Of a stretch of DNA of 64,000 nucleotides, positions 8,688-18,245 are shown one piece after another. A program made the position numbers and the translations under genes. This stretch comes from Pseudomonadota bacterium (GTDB lineage Bacteria > Pseudomonadota > Alphaproteobacteria > Rhizobiales > Rhizobiaceae). The first letter of the stretch is position 1. Each line of letters starts with the position of its first letter. Under the pieces are notes generated by a model, which saw nothing but the letters and a program-made list of their open reading frames with translations, had not been told where the DNA came from and ran no database searches. The stretch is taken from positions 80,466-144,465 of the forward strand of contig JAEZXX010000046.1 in assembly GCA_023419535.1 (NCBI GenBank). The letters are read 5' to 3'.

Positions 8688-9626
8688 TCAGGCGCTCTTG
8701 CGCTGTCGTGCGGCAGGCTTCTTCCGGGTGCCCGCCGATGCCGGCTTGGAGGCGGACTTGGAGGGCGCCGCTTTCTTGGCCGTAGCCTTCGCCCGCGCGG
8801 TCCTGGACGGTCCGGCGGCGTCCTCGTCCTTGCCTCCCTCCAGGCTCTTCTTCAACGACGCCATAAGGTCGATGACGTTGGACTTCTGCGGCGCGGCGTC
8901 CTCGTCATCCTTCGAGTCGTCGATCTGCGCCTTCCCCCCGGACTTGCGCTTCGTGGCGATCAGCTCCTTCAGCGCCGCCGTGTATCGGTTCTTGTACTCG
9001 CCGGCGTCGAAGGGCGCCGTCTTCCTCTCGATCAGCGCCGTCGCCACGTCGAGAAGGTCCTCGTCGGTCTTGTCGTTCGAGATCTCCGCGAAGATCGGAT
9101 CGGCCTTGCGGATCTCGTCCTCGTAATGGAGCGTCTCGAGGAGCAGGCCCCGCCCGCAGGGGCGCAGCGCCACGAGATACTCCTTGCCGCGCATGGCGAG
9201 CTGCCCGAGCCCGGTCTTCTTGGCCTTGCGCAGCGCATCGCGCACGACGCGGAAGGCGTCCTCGGCCAGTTCGTCCTGCGGCACCACGTAATAGGGCTTG
9301 TCGAAATAGAGCGGCGGGATCTCGTTGGTGTCGACGAACTGGACGAGTTCCAGCGTCTTCTTCGTCTCCAGCTTGACGTCCTCGATCTCCTCGTCGGTGA
9401 GGAGGACGTACTCGCCCTTGGACACCTCGTAGCCCTTGACGATCTCGTCCTTGTCGACCGGTCCGATGCCGGGCGCGACCTTTTCGTAGCGGATCCGCTT
9501 CCCGCTCTCCCGGTGGATCTGGTTGAAGGCGATTCCCGCGCCGGTCTTCGTGGCGGTGAACATCTCGACGGGAATCGAAACCAGCGAGAGGCGAATCTGC
9601 CCCTTCCAGACGGGACGCACGGCCAT
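8688..9626 (-). CDS. ku: Non-homologous end-joining protein Ku
   Basis: A 312-residue bacterial Ku that forms a ring on DNA ends and recruits LigD. The Ku core (residues 1 to about 200) is clear: VWKGQIRLSLVSIPVEMFTA, QIHRESGKRIRYEKV, EIVKGYEV and ETLHYEDEIR. The C-terminal third is a long Lys/Ala-rich tail (about 255-312, ending TRKKPAARQRKSA) of the type that binds DNA ends and aids LigD. Tandem ATGs occur at 9629 and 9626; GGAGG is 2 bases from the first and 5 from the second, so 9626 is chosen. It is transcribed ahead of ligD. Confidence 0.95.
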   Translation of the reverse strand: MAVRPVWKGQIRLSLVSIPVEMFTATKTGAGIAFNQIHRESGKRIRYEKVAPGIGPVDKDEIVKGYEVSKGEYVLLTDEEIEDVKLETKKTLELVQFVDTNEIPPLYFDKPYYVVPQDELAEDAFRVVRDALRKAKKTGLGQLAMRGKEYLVALRPCGRGLLLETLHYEDEIRKADPIFAEISNDKTDEDLLDVATALIERKTAPFDAGEYKNRYTAALKELIATKRKSGGKAQIDDSKDDEDAAPQKSNVIDLMASLKKSLEGGKDEDAAGPSRTARAKATAKKAAPSKSASKPASAGTRKKPAARQRKSA

Positions 9627-10138
9627 CATCGCCTCCGACGCAACACGGGAAGCCGACTCAACGCCGGCCGCACGTCCCCGTTCCGCCCACGCTCCGGCGA
9701 TGTGCGAGCCCGGCAACCGATCGCCGCGCTGCCCGAGAATGAGGCGCAGCGCGCCATGACGGCGCCTCAATCGGGCAGAGCGCCTCCCGCGACTGTGTCC
9801 CGATTGCATCACCTATCTCGGCCGGAGGGCGCCGAGGCCAAGGTCCGGCCCGTCAGGCCGTAGGCATCAGGTTTGCGTAAGCTTTCCAGGGGTCGCAGAC
9901 GGCCGGATTTACTCCCGATTCATCTTTGAGTGTCGCCGATGCAACAGCCATGTTGCCAAAGGGTCGGTTGGGCTTCCGAGTGGCATTTTCATGATTGCAT
10001 CGGCAGCGCCCCTGCATAATGTTGGATCACGAAAGAGGGCGGGGGACGAACCTCCTTCTTTCAAGGGATGGGGCAGGGAAGGCTGTCCTTCGTAACAAAG
10101 GCCCAACCCTACCTTTTAACTTGACTGGAGGTCAGGAC
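9627..10138. other. Intergenic region between ku and the first porin gene
   Basis: A 512-base gap between divergent genes. The last 120 bases form the porin leader, with a clear GGAGG at 10127-10131 placed 7 bases before the ATG. A possible promoter for the porin is TTGCAT (9995-10000), a 16-base spacer, then TAATGT (10017-10022); this is a weak match. Nothing else recognisable is seen. Confidence 0.5.
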
Positions 10139-11368
10139 ATGACAATCAAGAGCCTTCTTCTCGGCTCGGCTGCGGCCCTCGTCGCAGTTTCCGGCGCCCG
10201 CGCTGCGGACGTCATCATGGTCGAGCCGGAGCCGGTGAACTTCGTTCGCGTCTGCGACGTTTACGGCACGGGCTTCTTCTACATCCCCGGCACCGAGACC
10301 TGCATGCGCGTCGGCGGTTACGTCCGCATGCAGATCAACGTCGCGGGTGACCCGGCGGTCAACGCCGAGGGCGACGACTACGACGTCGGCACGGCCGTTC
10401 GCGCCCGTCTGAACTTCGACGTCCGCGAGGAGACCGAGCTCGGCCTGCTTCGCGCCTACGCTCGTCTTCAGGCGACCAACAACCGCGGCGGCAACGCTTC
10501 GTACAACATGACGCAGGGCTACGTGCAGCTCGGCGGCCTGCTGCTCGGCTACCGCGACTCGCTCTGGACCAACGACGTCGGTGGTCTCGAGGACGGTCTG
10601 CTGACCGACACCGACCTCGTCGTCGGCGACATCTCGACCAACCAGATCTCGTACAACTTCGCGCTCGGCGGCTTCTCGGCCGTGATCGGCCTCGAAGACG
10701 ACACGACGGGCGACTTCGTCCCGGACGTGCACGGCAAGCTGGTCTATTCGGGTGCCTGGGGCGGTGCGTTCCTGTCGGCCGTCTATGACGAGACCTTCAA
10801 CCGTGAGGACGCGACCGCCGCGTTCGGCAATCTCGGCATCTTCCTGCCGGACCTGCCGACCCGTCTCCAGGACGGCTCGAACGACGCCTTCGCTCTGAAG
10901 GCCGGCCTCAAGCTGCGTGACCTGATCACCGAGGGCTCGACCCTGGCGCTCGAAGGTCACTACGCCTTCGATCCGACGACCTACGCCACGATCCCGGGCC
11001 TCGCCACCGCGTTCTCGGGCAACACGCCGGGCTCGGCCGTCAACCCGACCCCGGGTGCGGTTCCGCTGTTCCTGGAGTGGGCGGTCGGCGCTGGCTACCG
11101 TCAGGCCGTGGGCGACTTCACGGTCGGCATCTCGGGCCAGTACGGCGAGACCTTCGGCACCGACTTCTTCGTCGCGGCTCCGACCGGCGGCGTGGTGCTG
11201 GCGAACGTCGAGGGCGACTACTACTCGCTCGTCGGTAACGTCGGCTACAACTTCACCTCCAACTTCGGCGCCCTGGCGGAAATCCAGTACACCGACGTTG
11301 ACTTCGGTGGGGACGTCGGCTCGGTCGACCAGACGAAGGGCTTCCTGCGCTTCGTCCGCACCTTCTAA
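10139..11368 (+). CDS. Por_2 family outer-membrane porin, first tandem copy
   Basis: A 409-residue general diffusion porin. The signal peptide is residues 1-22 (LLLGSAAALVAVSGARA), then the Hyphomicrobiales porin opening EPVNFVRVCDVYGTGFFYIP and TCMRVGGYVRMQI, with the two cysteines that usually form a loop. Alternating strands follow, and the protein ends GFLRFVRTF; a C-terminal Phe is the assembly signal for the BAM complex. The ATG at 10139 has GGAGG 7 bases upstream. Related to Omp2a/Omp2b of Brucella. It is followed by its own terminator and a second copy 410 bases later. Strong codon bias suggests high expression. Confidence 0.95.
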   Translation: MTIKSLLLGSAAALVAVSGARAADVIMVEPEPVNFVRVCDVYGTGFFYIPGTETCMRVGGYVRMQINVAGDPAVNAEGDDYDVGTAVRARLNFDVREETELGLLRAYARLQATNNRGGNASYNMTQGYVQLGGLLLGYRDSLWTNDVGGLEDGLLTDTDLVVGDISTNQISYNFALGGFSAVIGLEDDTTGDFVPDVHGKLVYSGAWGGAFLSAVYDETFNREDATAAFGNLGIFLPDLPTRLQDGSNDAFALKAGLKLRDLITEGSTLALEGHYAFDPTTYATIPGLATAFSGNTPGSAVNPTPGAVPLFLEWAVGAGYRQAVGDFTVGISGQYGETFGTDFFVAAPTGGVVLANVEGDYYSLVGNVGYNFTSNFGALAEIQYTDVDFGGDVGSVDQTKGFLRFVRTF

Positions 11369-11394
11369 GCGTCAACACGCTTTCCATCATGGAA

Positions 11395-11421
11395 GGGGTC
11401 CGGTTCGCCGGGCCCCTTTTT
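11395..11421 (+). terminator. Intrinsic terminator of the first porin gene
   Basis: A 9-bp GC stem (GGGGTCCGG with CCGGGCCCC, one T-G pair), a TTCG tetraloop and five T residues, 26 bases after the stop. Almost the same hairpin follows the second porin. Confidence 0.95.
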
Positions 11422-11778
11422 GCGTTCGGCGTCGCGTGCACCCCGCCCGCCGACGTGGTGGCGAGTCTGGGCCGCGACGTCTGCGGGGAGGGGCCTTCCT
11501 CCGTCCGGCGCGGCCCGAGCCCAGCCACCGTTCGGGCGCGCCGGGCCTCTCGAACCTGATCCCGGGCTGAACGCGGGCCGGACAATGTCCGCGGGAGGTC
11601 GAGAAAGTGGCAAGTGTGACCTCTGTGCAATTTCGGAGCGGTCACGGCTTTGCGATGTTGGCGGTCGAGGGGTCGGCGAAGCACGGCATCGTCCGTTGGA
11701 ACGGACGTCGGTTCGCTGCCACGGGAGTCCTCAACGGAACTCGAGACGAAATTCATCCAAGGTCGATCGGAGCCCTCC
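11422..11778. other. Leader region of the second porin gene
   Basis: A gap of 357 bases between the first terminator and the second porin start. A GGAG near 11768 is the likely ribosome site. No tRNA, small RNA or clear promoter could be recognised. Because the first terminator is strong, a promoter for the second porin is expected here. Confidence 0.4.
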
Positions 11779-13044
11779 ATGCGCATCGCAACTCTTCTTC
11801 TCTCCTCCGCAGCGGCCCTGGCCGCAACGACCGGCGCACGGTCCGCGGACGTCATCATGGTCGAGCCGGAGCCGGTGAACTTCGTCCGCGTCTGCGACGT
11901 GTACGGCACGGGCTTCTTCTACATCCCCGGCACCGAGACCTGCATGCGCATCGGCGGCTACGTCCGCATGCAGATCAACGCGGCGGGCGACCCGGCGGTG
12001 AACTCCGAGGGTGACGATTACGACGTCGACACGGCGGTCCGCGCCCGTCTGAACTTCGACGTCCGCGAGGAGACCGAGCTCGGCCTGCTGCGCGCCTTCG
12101 CCCGCCTGCAGGCGACCAACAACAGCGGCGGCAACGCCGCGTACACGATGGACCAGGGCTACGTGCAGCTCGGCGGCCTGCTGCTCGGCTACCGCGACTC
12201 GCTCTGGGCGAACGACGTCGGCGGCATCGAGGACGGTCTCCTGACCGACACCGACCTGACCCTCGGCGACATCAACACCAACCAGATCTCCTACACCTTC
12301 GCGCTCGGCGGCCTCTCGGCCGTGATCGGTCTGGAAGACGACGGCACCGGCGACTTCACCCCGGACGTCCACGGCAAGCTGGTCTATTCGGGCGCCTGGG
12401 GCGGCGCGTTCCTGTCGGCCGTCTACGACGAGACCTTCAACACCGAAGACGCCGAAGACTTCTTCTTCAGCCCCTTCATCGACGACGAGGACTTCATCGG
12501 CGGCGCGGTCGGCCTGCCGGGCCTTCGTCCGCTGGTCGAGGACGGCTCGAACGACGCGTTCGCGCTGAAGGCTGGCCTGCAGCTGAACGACATCCTCACC
12601 GAGGGTTCCGCCCTGTCGGTCGAGGGCTCCTACGCCTTCGATCCGACGGTCTACTCGACGATCGGCGGCCTCGGAAACGCGTTCTCCCTCTCGGCCGACG
12701 ACGCTAGCGTGCGCAACCCGACCCCGGGCGAGGCGACGCTGTTCGTGGAGTGGGCGCTCGGCGCCGGCTACCGCCAGTCGGTCGGCGACTTCACCGTCGC
12801 GGTCGCGGGCCAGTACGGTGAACTCTTCGACACGACCTACGTGACGGGCTTCGACGCCGCGACCGGCGCCTTCTCCTCGGCGACCACCGCGGGCAGCTAC
12901 TACTCGCTCGTCGGCAATGTCGGCTACGACTTCACGTCGAACTTCGGCGCGCTCGCCGAGATCCAGTACACCGACGTCGACTTCGACGATCTCGGTTCGG
13001 TGGACCAGACGCGCGGCTTCCTGCGCTTCGTCCGCTCGTTCTGA
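11779..13044 (+). CDS. Por_2 family outer-membrane porin, second tandem copy
   Basis: A 421-residue paralogue of the preceding gene. The signal peptide (residues 1-22, ending TTGARS) and the first 150 mature residues are nearly identical to copy 1, from EPVNFVRVCDVYGTGFFYIP through the YRDSLW strand. It differs in surface loops: an acidic insert with EDAEDFFFSPFIDDEDF replaces a shorter loop at about 225-245, and another loop differs near 360-375. It ends GFLRFVRSF, keeping the C-terminal Phe. The start at 11779 gives the same signal-peptide length as copy 1. The pair looks like a tandem duplication whose loops have diverged, possibly for pore selectivity or phage evasion. Confidence 0.95.
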   Translation: MRIATLLLSSAAALAATTGARSADVIMVEPEPVNFVRVCDVYGTGFFYIPGTETCMRIGGYVRMQINAAGDPAVNSEGDDYDVDTAVRARLNFDVREETELGLLRAFARLQATNNSGGNAAYTMDQGYVQLGGLLLGYRDSLWANDVGGIEDGLLTDTDLTLGDINTNQISYTFALGGLSAVIGLEDDGTGDFTPDVHGKLVYSGAWGGAFLSAVYDETFNTEDAEDFFFSPFIDDEDFIGGAVGLPGLRPLVEDGSNDAFALKAGLQLNDILTEGSALSVEGSYAFDPTVYSTIGGLGNAFSLSADDASVRNPTPGEATLFVEWALGAGYRQSVGDFTVAVAGQYGELFDTTYVTGFDAATGAFSSATTAGSYYSLVGNVGYDFTSNFGALAEIQYTDVDFDDLGSVDQTRGFLRFVRSF

Positions 13045-13074
13045 TCGCCGGCGCTTCGGCGCACGGCACACACG

Positions 13075-13106
13075 AAAAAGGGGCCCGGTTCGCCGGGCCC
13101 CTTTTT
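13075..13106. terminator. Bidirectional terminator between porin 2 and the lytic transglycosylase gene
   Basis: A perfect 9-bp stem GGGGCCCGG/CCGGGCCCC with a TTCG loop, flanked by AAAAA on the left and TTTTT on the right. It can serve both convergent genes. Confidence 0.95.
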
Positions 13107-13199
13107 CGTTGCGCTCTTTGCGGGGGGAGAGACAGACGCCCGATCCCCGTCCGGATGCCCGCTTTGGTTCCGGGCGGATTTCCGGCCCCGGGCGGTCCT

Positions 13200-15371
13200 T
13201 CAGCTCCGGCGGCCCTGCCGAAGGTCGTTCTCGATGTCGAAGCCCGCGCCGAGCCGCATCTTGTAGACCTGATAGTTCTCCATGATGCGCTGGACGTAGT
13301 TGCGGGTCTCGGTGAACGGGATCGATTCGACCCAGTCGACGACCTCGTCGAGCGGGCGCCCACGCGGATCGCCGAAGCGCTCGATCCACTCCCGGGCGCG
13401 CCGGGGACCGGCGTTGTAGGCCGCGAAGGTCAGGACGTAGGACCCGCCGAAATTGTCGATCTGCTGGCCGAGATAGCGGCTGCCGAGCTGGGCGTTGAAG
13501 GCGACGTCCGTCAGGAGCCGCTGCTCCGAATAGCTCGCGCCGATCTCGCGCGAGAGCTGGCGCGCCGTCGCGGGCATCAGCTGGAGAAGGCCGAGCGCGC
13601 CGGCGGGGGACTTGGCGGCCGGGTTGAACGAGCTTTCCTGCCGCGCGATCGCGTAGGCGAGGGCGGTGCCGGAGGCGGAGATGTTGGCGCCGGCCGGGAT
13701 CGCCCCCGTCGGATAGGCGAGGGCGGGGGCGTTGACGCCCCGCCCGTAGGCGATGCGGCCGACTTCCAACGCCAGCGAATGGTTGCCGCGCCGCTCCGCC
13801 ATGGAGGAGAGGATTGCGAGCTCGCCGGGGCTGTCGACCTCCTGTGCGAGGCTGCGGTAGAGGCTCGCCGCGCGCCAGTCGGAGCCGATCTCCTGCAGCC
13901 GCGAGATGGCGCGGACGGCCTCGCGGCTCTGGAACCGCTGGCGCTCGGCGTCGCTCGGGCGCGGGAAGGCGATCGGGCCCGGCGTGCGGCCGAGCTTGGC
14001 GGCGGCGAGCTGGCCGTAGTAGGTCGCGCCGTGCTGGGCGGCCCGGCCGTAGAAGTCGCTTGCGCTGCCGGGCCCGCCGGCCTCCGCCGCGCGGCCCATC
14101 CAGTAATAGGCGCGCGACTGCGACAGCGCGCGGTCGGAGATCTGTGCGATCTGCCGGAAGTGCTGGCTGGCGCGGGCCGGGTCGTTCAGATGCCGCAGCG
14201 CGTACCAGCCGGCGTGGAAGGCCTGCTCGACGCCCTCGACGATTCCCTCAGCCGGCTGCTCGGCGACGAGGCGGTAGGCGTCGCGCGTCTGGCCGCGCTC
14301 CACCAGCATACGGGCGACGATCCGCTTCTCGTTCCACCAGGCGTTGGGGTCGATCTGCTGGCCGGCGTCCTTGGTCGCCGCGAAGAAGACCGCGGCGGCC
14401 TCCTGCGGCCGGTCCGCCTTGCGAAGGGCCACCGCGCGGGCGAACTGGAAGCTCGGGTCGGCGTGCTGGTTGGCCGGCACCGCCGAAAGGCGGGCGCTGG
14501 CGTTCTCGCCGCGGATCGAGGCCGCGCGCGCCCGGAACAGCGTCTCGGAGTTGGCGAGCGCGGAGACGCGCTCGGCGTCCTCGATGCGGTTGGCATAGAG
14601 CAGCGTCTCCATGCGGACCTTGTGGTCCGCCTTGCTCAGGAGGCTGCCGAAGGAGCGCAGCATGTCCGTCTCGGTCGCGCGGCTCAGGCGTTCGGTCCGC
14701 CAGGCGTTGGCGACGAGGGCGCGGGCGCGGTTCGTATCGCCCGTCTCCATCAGAGCGCGCGCGAGCACGATCGTGCCCTCCGGCGTCTGCGGCTGCGACC
14801 CGGCGAAGGCGGCGATCACCTCGCGTGCGCCGGGGCGCTCGCGGTAGAGAGCGCGCTCGGAATTGGCGCGCAGCGTCGCCATGCCCGGCCAGGAGGAGAG
14901 CTCGTGCGCGGTGCGCGCGATCTCGGCGGCCGGAACGCCCTCGCCCTTCAGCGCGATCGCCCAGGACAGGATGTGCCGGTCGAGCGAGCCGGGCGTCATG
15001 CCCTCGCGGATGGCGCGGGCGCGCTCGACATTGTTGTGCGTCGCATCGAGCCCGGCCTTGAGATCACCGCGGATCGGCGTGACCGAGCCCGTGCGCGAGC
15101 CCATGGCCGCGATGGAGGAGGTGAAGGCGGTGGCGCCGGCGACCGGCGCGGGGCCGGAGCGCTGCAGCGCGGGGTTGGCAGAGGGGGCCGGTCCGCCGAA
15201 GCGCGCGGGATCGACGCTGCCGGTCGCGGCCAGGTCCGGACCGCCGCCGCCGCGAAGCGTCGGCATCGGCACGTTCGCCGGCAGGATCGATTCCGCCGTG
15301 CAGGAGGCCAGAAGCACGCCGGCGATCACCGTCTGGAGCGAGAGCGAGCGGGCGGCGGTCTTCGCGGTCAT
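13200..15371 (-). CDS. Soluble-type lytic transglycosylase (SLT domain lipoprotein)
   Basis: A 723-residue periplasmic murein lyase of the Slt70 type. The start at 15371 gives a lipoprotein signal with the lipobox LLASC at about residues 21-25, so an outer-membrane lipoprotein. A long alpha-superhelical region follows. The C-terminal SLT domain (about 565-700) has the catalytic Glu in IARQESSFNP (near 579), GALGLLQLMPATA and FAAYNAGPRRAREW. The frame is open upstream for 71 codons without family similarity. It is convergent with the second porin gene and divergent from dapA, with which it shares a 257-base intergenic region. Confidence 0.92.
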   Translation of the reverse strand: MTAKTAARSLSLQTVIAGVLLASCTAESILPANVPMPTLRGGGGPDLAATGSVDPARFGGPAPSANPALQRSGPAPVAGATAFTSSIAAMGSRTGSVTPIRGDLKAGLDATHNNVERARAIREGMTPGSLDRHILSWAIALKGEGVPAAEIARTAHELSSWPGMATLRANSERALYRERPGAREVIAAFAGSQPQTPEGTIVLARALMETGDTNRARALVANAWRTERLSRATETDMLRSFGSLLSKADHKVRMETLLYANRIEDAERVSALANSETLFRARAASIRGENASARLSAVPANQHADPSFQFARAVALRKADRPQEAAAVFFAATKDAGQQIDPNAWWNEKRIVARMLVERGQTRDAYRLVAEQPAEGIVEGVEQAFHAGWYALRHLNDPARASQHFRQIAQISDRALSQSRAYYWMGRAAEAGGPGSASDFYGRAAQHGATYYGQLAAAKLGRTPGPIAFPRPSDAERQRFQSREAVRAISRLQEIGSDWRAASLYRSLAQEVDSPGELAILSSMAERRGNHSLALEVGRIAYGRGVNAPALAYPTGAIPAGANISASGTALAYAIARQESSFNPAAKSPAGALGLLQLMPATARQLSREIGASYSEQRLLTDVAFNAQLGSRYLGQQIDNFGGSYVLTFAAYNAGPRRAREWIERFGDPRGRPLDEVVDWVESIPFTETRNYVQRIMENYQVYKMRLGAGFDIENDLRQGRRS

Positions 15372-15628
15372 GGCGAGCCTTTCGGAAAAGCACGAAGCCG
15401 CCGGCGCCGAGGGGAACAAGCGTGGCGACATGGTGTCCGAACCTCTCACGAACGCGATGAAGAGAAGGTAAAGCGACGGCTGAAAGCCTCCCGCCGGCGC
15501 CGCCTTGTCTCGCTTTTGGGCCTTCACTATGGTGCCGCCAACCGTGGGGGGCAAAGCGGCGTATTGATGTCGCCGTCCTGCCAAACGCCCCCGAGACGGA
15601 CCATCCGCGGCGCTGGGAGACGAGTTTG

Positions 15629-16510
15629 ATGTTCAGGGGATCGATGCCGGCGCTCGTCACTCCGTTCGGGGAGGACGGGGACCTCGACGAGGCGGCCTTC
15701 CGCGACATGGTCGAGTGGCAGATCGCCGAGGGCTCGCACGGGCTCGTTCCCGTCGGCACGACGGGCGAGAGCCCGACCCTGACCCATGCCGAGCACAAGC
15801 GCTGCGTAGAGATCTGCGTCGAGGCGGCCGCCGGCCGCGTGCCCGTCATCGCGGGCGCGGGCTCCAACAACACCGCCGAGGCGATCGACCTGGCGCGCTT
15901 TGCCGAGAACGCCGGCGCGGACGGCCTTCTCGTCGTCACGCCCTACTACAACAAGCCGACTCAAGCCGGGCTCTACGAGCATTTCGCGGCGATCGCGCGG
16001 GCCGTGACCAAGCCGATCGTCATCTACAACATTCCGCCGCGCTCGGTGATCGACATGTCGCCCGAGACGATGGGGCGCCTTGCGAACGATTTTGCCAACA
16101 TCGTCGGCGTGAAGGACGCGACCGGCAAGCTGGAGCGGGTCTCCGAGCAGCGCATCACCTGCGGCACGGATTTCGTCCAGCTGTCGGGCGAGGACGCGAC
16201 CGCGCTCGGCCACATCGCCCATGGCGGCGTCGGCTGCATCTCGGTCACGGCGAACGTCGCGCCGCGCCTGTGCGCCGAGTTCCAGGAGGCGTGCCTCGCC
16301 GGCGACTTCGCCAAGGCCCTGTCCTACCAGGACCGGCTGATGCCCCTGCACAAGGCGATCTTCGCCGAGCCGGGCGTCTGCGGCACCAAGTACGCGCTGT
16401 CGCGCCTCGGCAAGGGCCGCAACACGATGCGCTCGCCTTTGGTGCCGATCGAGGCGTCGACCGAGCGGCTGATCGACGAGGCGCTGCGCCACGCCGGCCT
16501 CCTGAACTGA
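15629..16510 (+). CDS. dapA: 4-hydroxy-tetrahydrodipicolinate synthase
   Basis: A 293-residue TIM-barrel aldolase that condenses pyruvate with aspartate semialdehyde, the first committed step of lysine and meso-diaminopimelate synthesis. Key parts: GTTGESPTL (substrate loop), VVTPYYNKPTQAG with the proton-relay Tyr, NIPPRSVIDM, and the Schiff-base Lys in GVKDATGKLER (near residue 162). The ATG at 15629 directly follows a TTG; GGGAG at 15615-15619 suits the ATG. It is followed by smpB 98 bases downstream, an arrangement common in Alphaproteobacteria. Confidence 0.96.
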   Translation: MFRGSMPALVTPFGEDGDLDEAAFRDMVEWQIAEGSHGLVPVGTTGESPTLTHAEHKRCVEICVEAAAGRVPVIAGAGSNNTAEAIDLARFAENAGADGLLVVTPYYNKPTQAGLYEHFAAIARAVTKPIVIYNIPPRSVIDMSPETMGRLANDFANIVGVKDATGKLERVSEQRITCGTDFVQLSGEDATALGHIAHGGVGCISVTANVAPRLCAEFQEACLAGDFAKALSYQDRLMPLHKAIFAEPGVCGTKYALSRLGKGRNTMRSPLVPIEASTERLIDEALRHAGLLN

Positions 16511-16608
16511 GCGCCCGAGCGATTGACAGGGCAGGGGGCTCAGCCCATCTCCACGCGGACAGAAACGGACGAAGGCGGGCGTTGAAGACCCCGTAGGGGG
16601 TGTCTCGA

Positions 16609-17088
16609 ATGGCCAAGAAGAAAGCCGACAAGTCGAACATTGCTGCGGAGAACCGCAAGGCGCGCTTCCACTACGAGATCATCGACACGCTGGAGGCGGG
16701 CATCGTCCTGACCGGCACGGAGGTCAAGTCGCTGCGCGGCGGCCGGGCGACGATCGCCGAATCCTACGCCACCGAAGAGGGCGGCGAGATCTGGCTCATC
16801 AACTCCTTCGTCCCGGAATACCTTCAGGGCAACCGCAACAACCACGAGCCCAAGCGCCGCCGCAAGCTCCTCGTCCACGCCAAGCAGCGCAACAAGCTCG
16901 CCGGCGCCGTCCAGAAGGACGGCATGACGCTCGTGCCCTTGAAGATCTACTTCAACGAACGCGGCATGGCGAAGCTGGAACTCGCCGTCGCGCGCGGCAA
17001 GAACGACCCGGACAAGCGCGAGACCCTGAAGGAGCGCGACTGGAACCGGGAGAAGCAGCGCCTGATGAAGACGGCCGGGCGGGACTGA
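16609..17088 (+). CDS. smpB: SsrA-binding protein SmpB
   Basis: A 159-residue tmRNA partner needed for rescue of stalled ribosomes. It opens AENRKARFHYEIIDTLEAGI, then VLTGTEVKSLRGGRATI and the binding surface RNNHEPKRRRKLLVHAKQ. The C-terminal tail KERDWNREKQRLMK inserts into the decoding centre. A GTG lies at 16600, but the ATG at 16609 with GGGGG 8 bases upstream is preferred. No ssrA gene is seen in the window. Confidence 0.97.
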   Translation: MAKKKADKSNIAAENRKARFHYEIIDTLEAGIVLTGTEVKSLRGGRATIAESYATEEGGEIWLINSFVPEYLQGNRNNHEPKRRRKLLVHAKQRNKLAGAVQKDGMTLVPLKIYFNERGMAKLELAVARGKNDPDKRETLKERDWNREKQRLMKTAGRD

Positions 17089-17391
17089 AACCCCAGTCTG
17101 ACGCCGGGGAGATGGACGGTCGGTCGCCCTCCTCGGGCTTCGGGTCGACGGCAGCCATGCGGGGCTTTACCGCCATCGGCGTGCCCCGTATCAAACGGGC
17201 ATGGCGAGCGGATCTTCGATGCTGGAGATTGTGGGAGTCTCGCGCCGCTGACGGCCGAGGTCAGGGGAGCGCAAGTGGAGCCGACCCTGCGAACCGCAGG
17301 TCGGACACGTCCGTCCGTCGTCACGAGGGCTCGCCCGTGAGCATTCCGTCGATCGTCTTGCACCACGGGACTCGCGTCGCAGGATCCTTCA
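17089..17391. other. Intergenic region after smpB
   Basis: A gap of 303 bases. A short imperfect hairpin lies around 17180-17200 without a T run. No small RNA, tRNA or open frame with a recognisable start could be supported. Confidence 0.4.
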
Positions 17392-18147
17392 ATGGCCTCT
17401 GACGCCTCCGCGATCATCGATGCGATGGTCGCGCTTCACGGCGCGATGGAGCGTCAGGGTCCGGGAGACGACGCTTACACCCGTCGTATGCTCGATCGCA
17501 TTCCGAGACTGCCGCCCGCACCGCGGATCGCCGATATGGGATGCGGAACGGGAGCGTCGGCGCTGGTCCTCGCGGAAGCGCTCGGCACTCCCGTCGACTG
17601 CGTGGATGCCTCTTCCGCGTTCATCGCGACCCTGAAGGTCCGTGCCGAAGCGCGCGGTCTCGATCATCTGATCCAGGGGCATGTCGGCGACATGGCGCGG
17701 TACCGCCATGCCGGCGGTCCCTTGGATCTGCTCTGGTCGGAAGGCTCGGCGTACAACCTGACCTTCGCCGGAGCGCTGTGCGCGTGGCGGCCCATACTGG
17801 GGACGGGCGCATTCGCGGTGATCTCCGAGCTGACCTGGTTTCGAGAAGAGAGACCGGAGAAGGTCGAGGCGTTCTGGGCCGAGGCCTATCCTCACCTCGC
17901 TGACGAACCGACGAACATCGCCAGAGCCCAAGCGTGCGGATTCGAGGTCCTGTTCACCGAGCGCCTGCCCTCCGAGGCATGGCACTCCGGCTACTACGCG
18001 CCGCTGAGTGCGCGGGCCGACGCCCTCTTTGAGAGCGCTACGGACGCTATGCGAACCGTGATCGAAGAAACGCGTCGCGAGATCGCGCTCTTCGAGGAAG
18101 CCGACGATTCCCTCGGCTATACCTTCTACGGGTTGCGAGCGATCTAG
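17392..18147 (+). CDS. SAM-dependent methyltransferase (class I)
   Basis: A 251-residue Rossmann-fold methyltransferase. Motif I is RIADMGCGTGASALVLAEA (about residues 45-63), followed by the acidic end of strand 2 in VDCVDASSAFI. Motif IV is in DLLWSEGSAYNL. The later part, ISELTWFREERPEKVEAFW, resembles methyltransferases annotated near ubiE. The substrate is unknown. Its codon use and lower GC differ mildly from the neighbours, and it stands alone between smpB and the convergent udgB gene, so it may be accessory. Confidence 0.8.
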   Translation: MASDASAIIDAMVALHGAMERQGPGDDAYTRRMLDRIPRLPPAPRIADMGCGTGASALVLAEALGTPVDCVDASSAFIATLKVRAEARGLDHLIQGHVGDMARYRHAGGPLDLLWSEGSAYNLTFAGALCAWRPILGTGAFAVISELTWFREERPEKVEAFWAEAYPHLADEPTNIARAQACGFEVLFTERLPSEAWHSGYYAPLSARADALFESATDAMRTVIEETRREIALFEEADDSLGYTFYGLRAI

Positions 18148-18245
18148 AGCCACGGGCGGCCGGGTCGGTGGCGCGGTCGCCCGTTTCGGGCGCGGGCCAC
18201 GGGCGGAGTTCTTGCGCCAGAACCCTTGATGGCCTGTCCGGATCT

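Noticed and set aside
6044..8785. A 913-codon plus-strand frame opposite ligD
   Set aside because: Antisense to ligD, whose three domains are clear. The composition is that of a shadow frame.
13155..15629. An 824-codon plus-strand frame opposite the lytic transglycosylase
   Set aside because: Antisense to a gene with an intact lipobox and SLT domain; no motifs in the long frame.
17180..17205. A short hairpin after smpB as a terminator or small RNA
   Set aside because: The stem has a bulge and no T run follows, so it is not supported as a separate feature.
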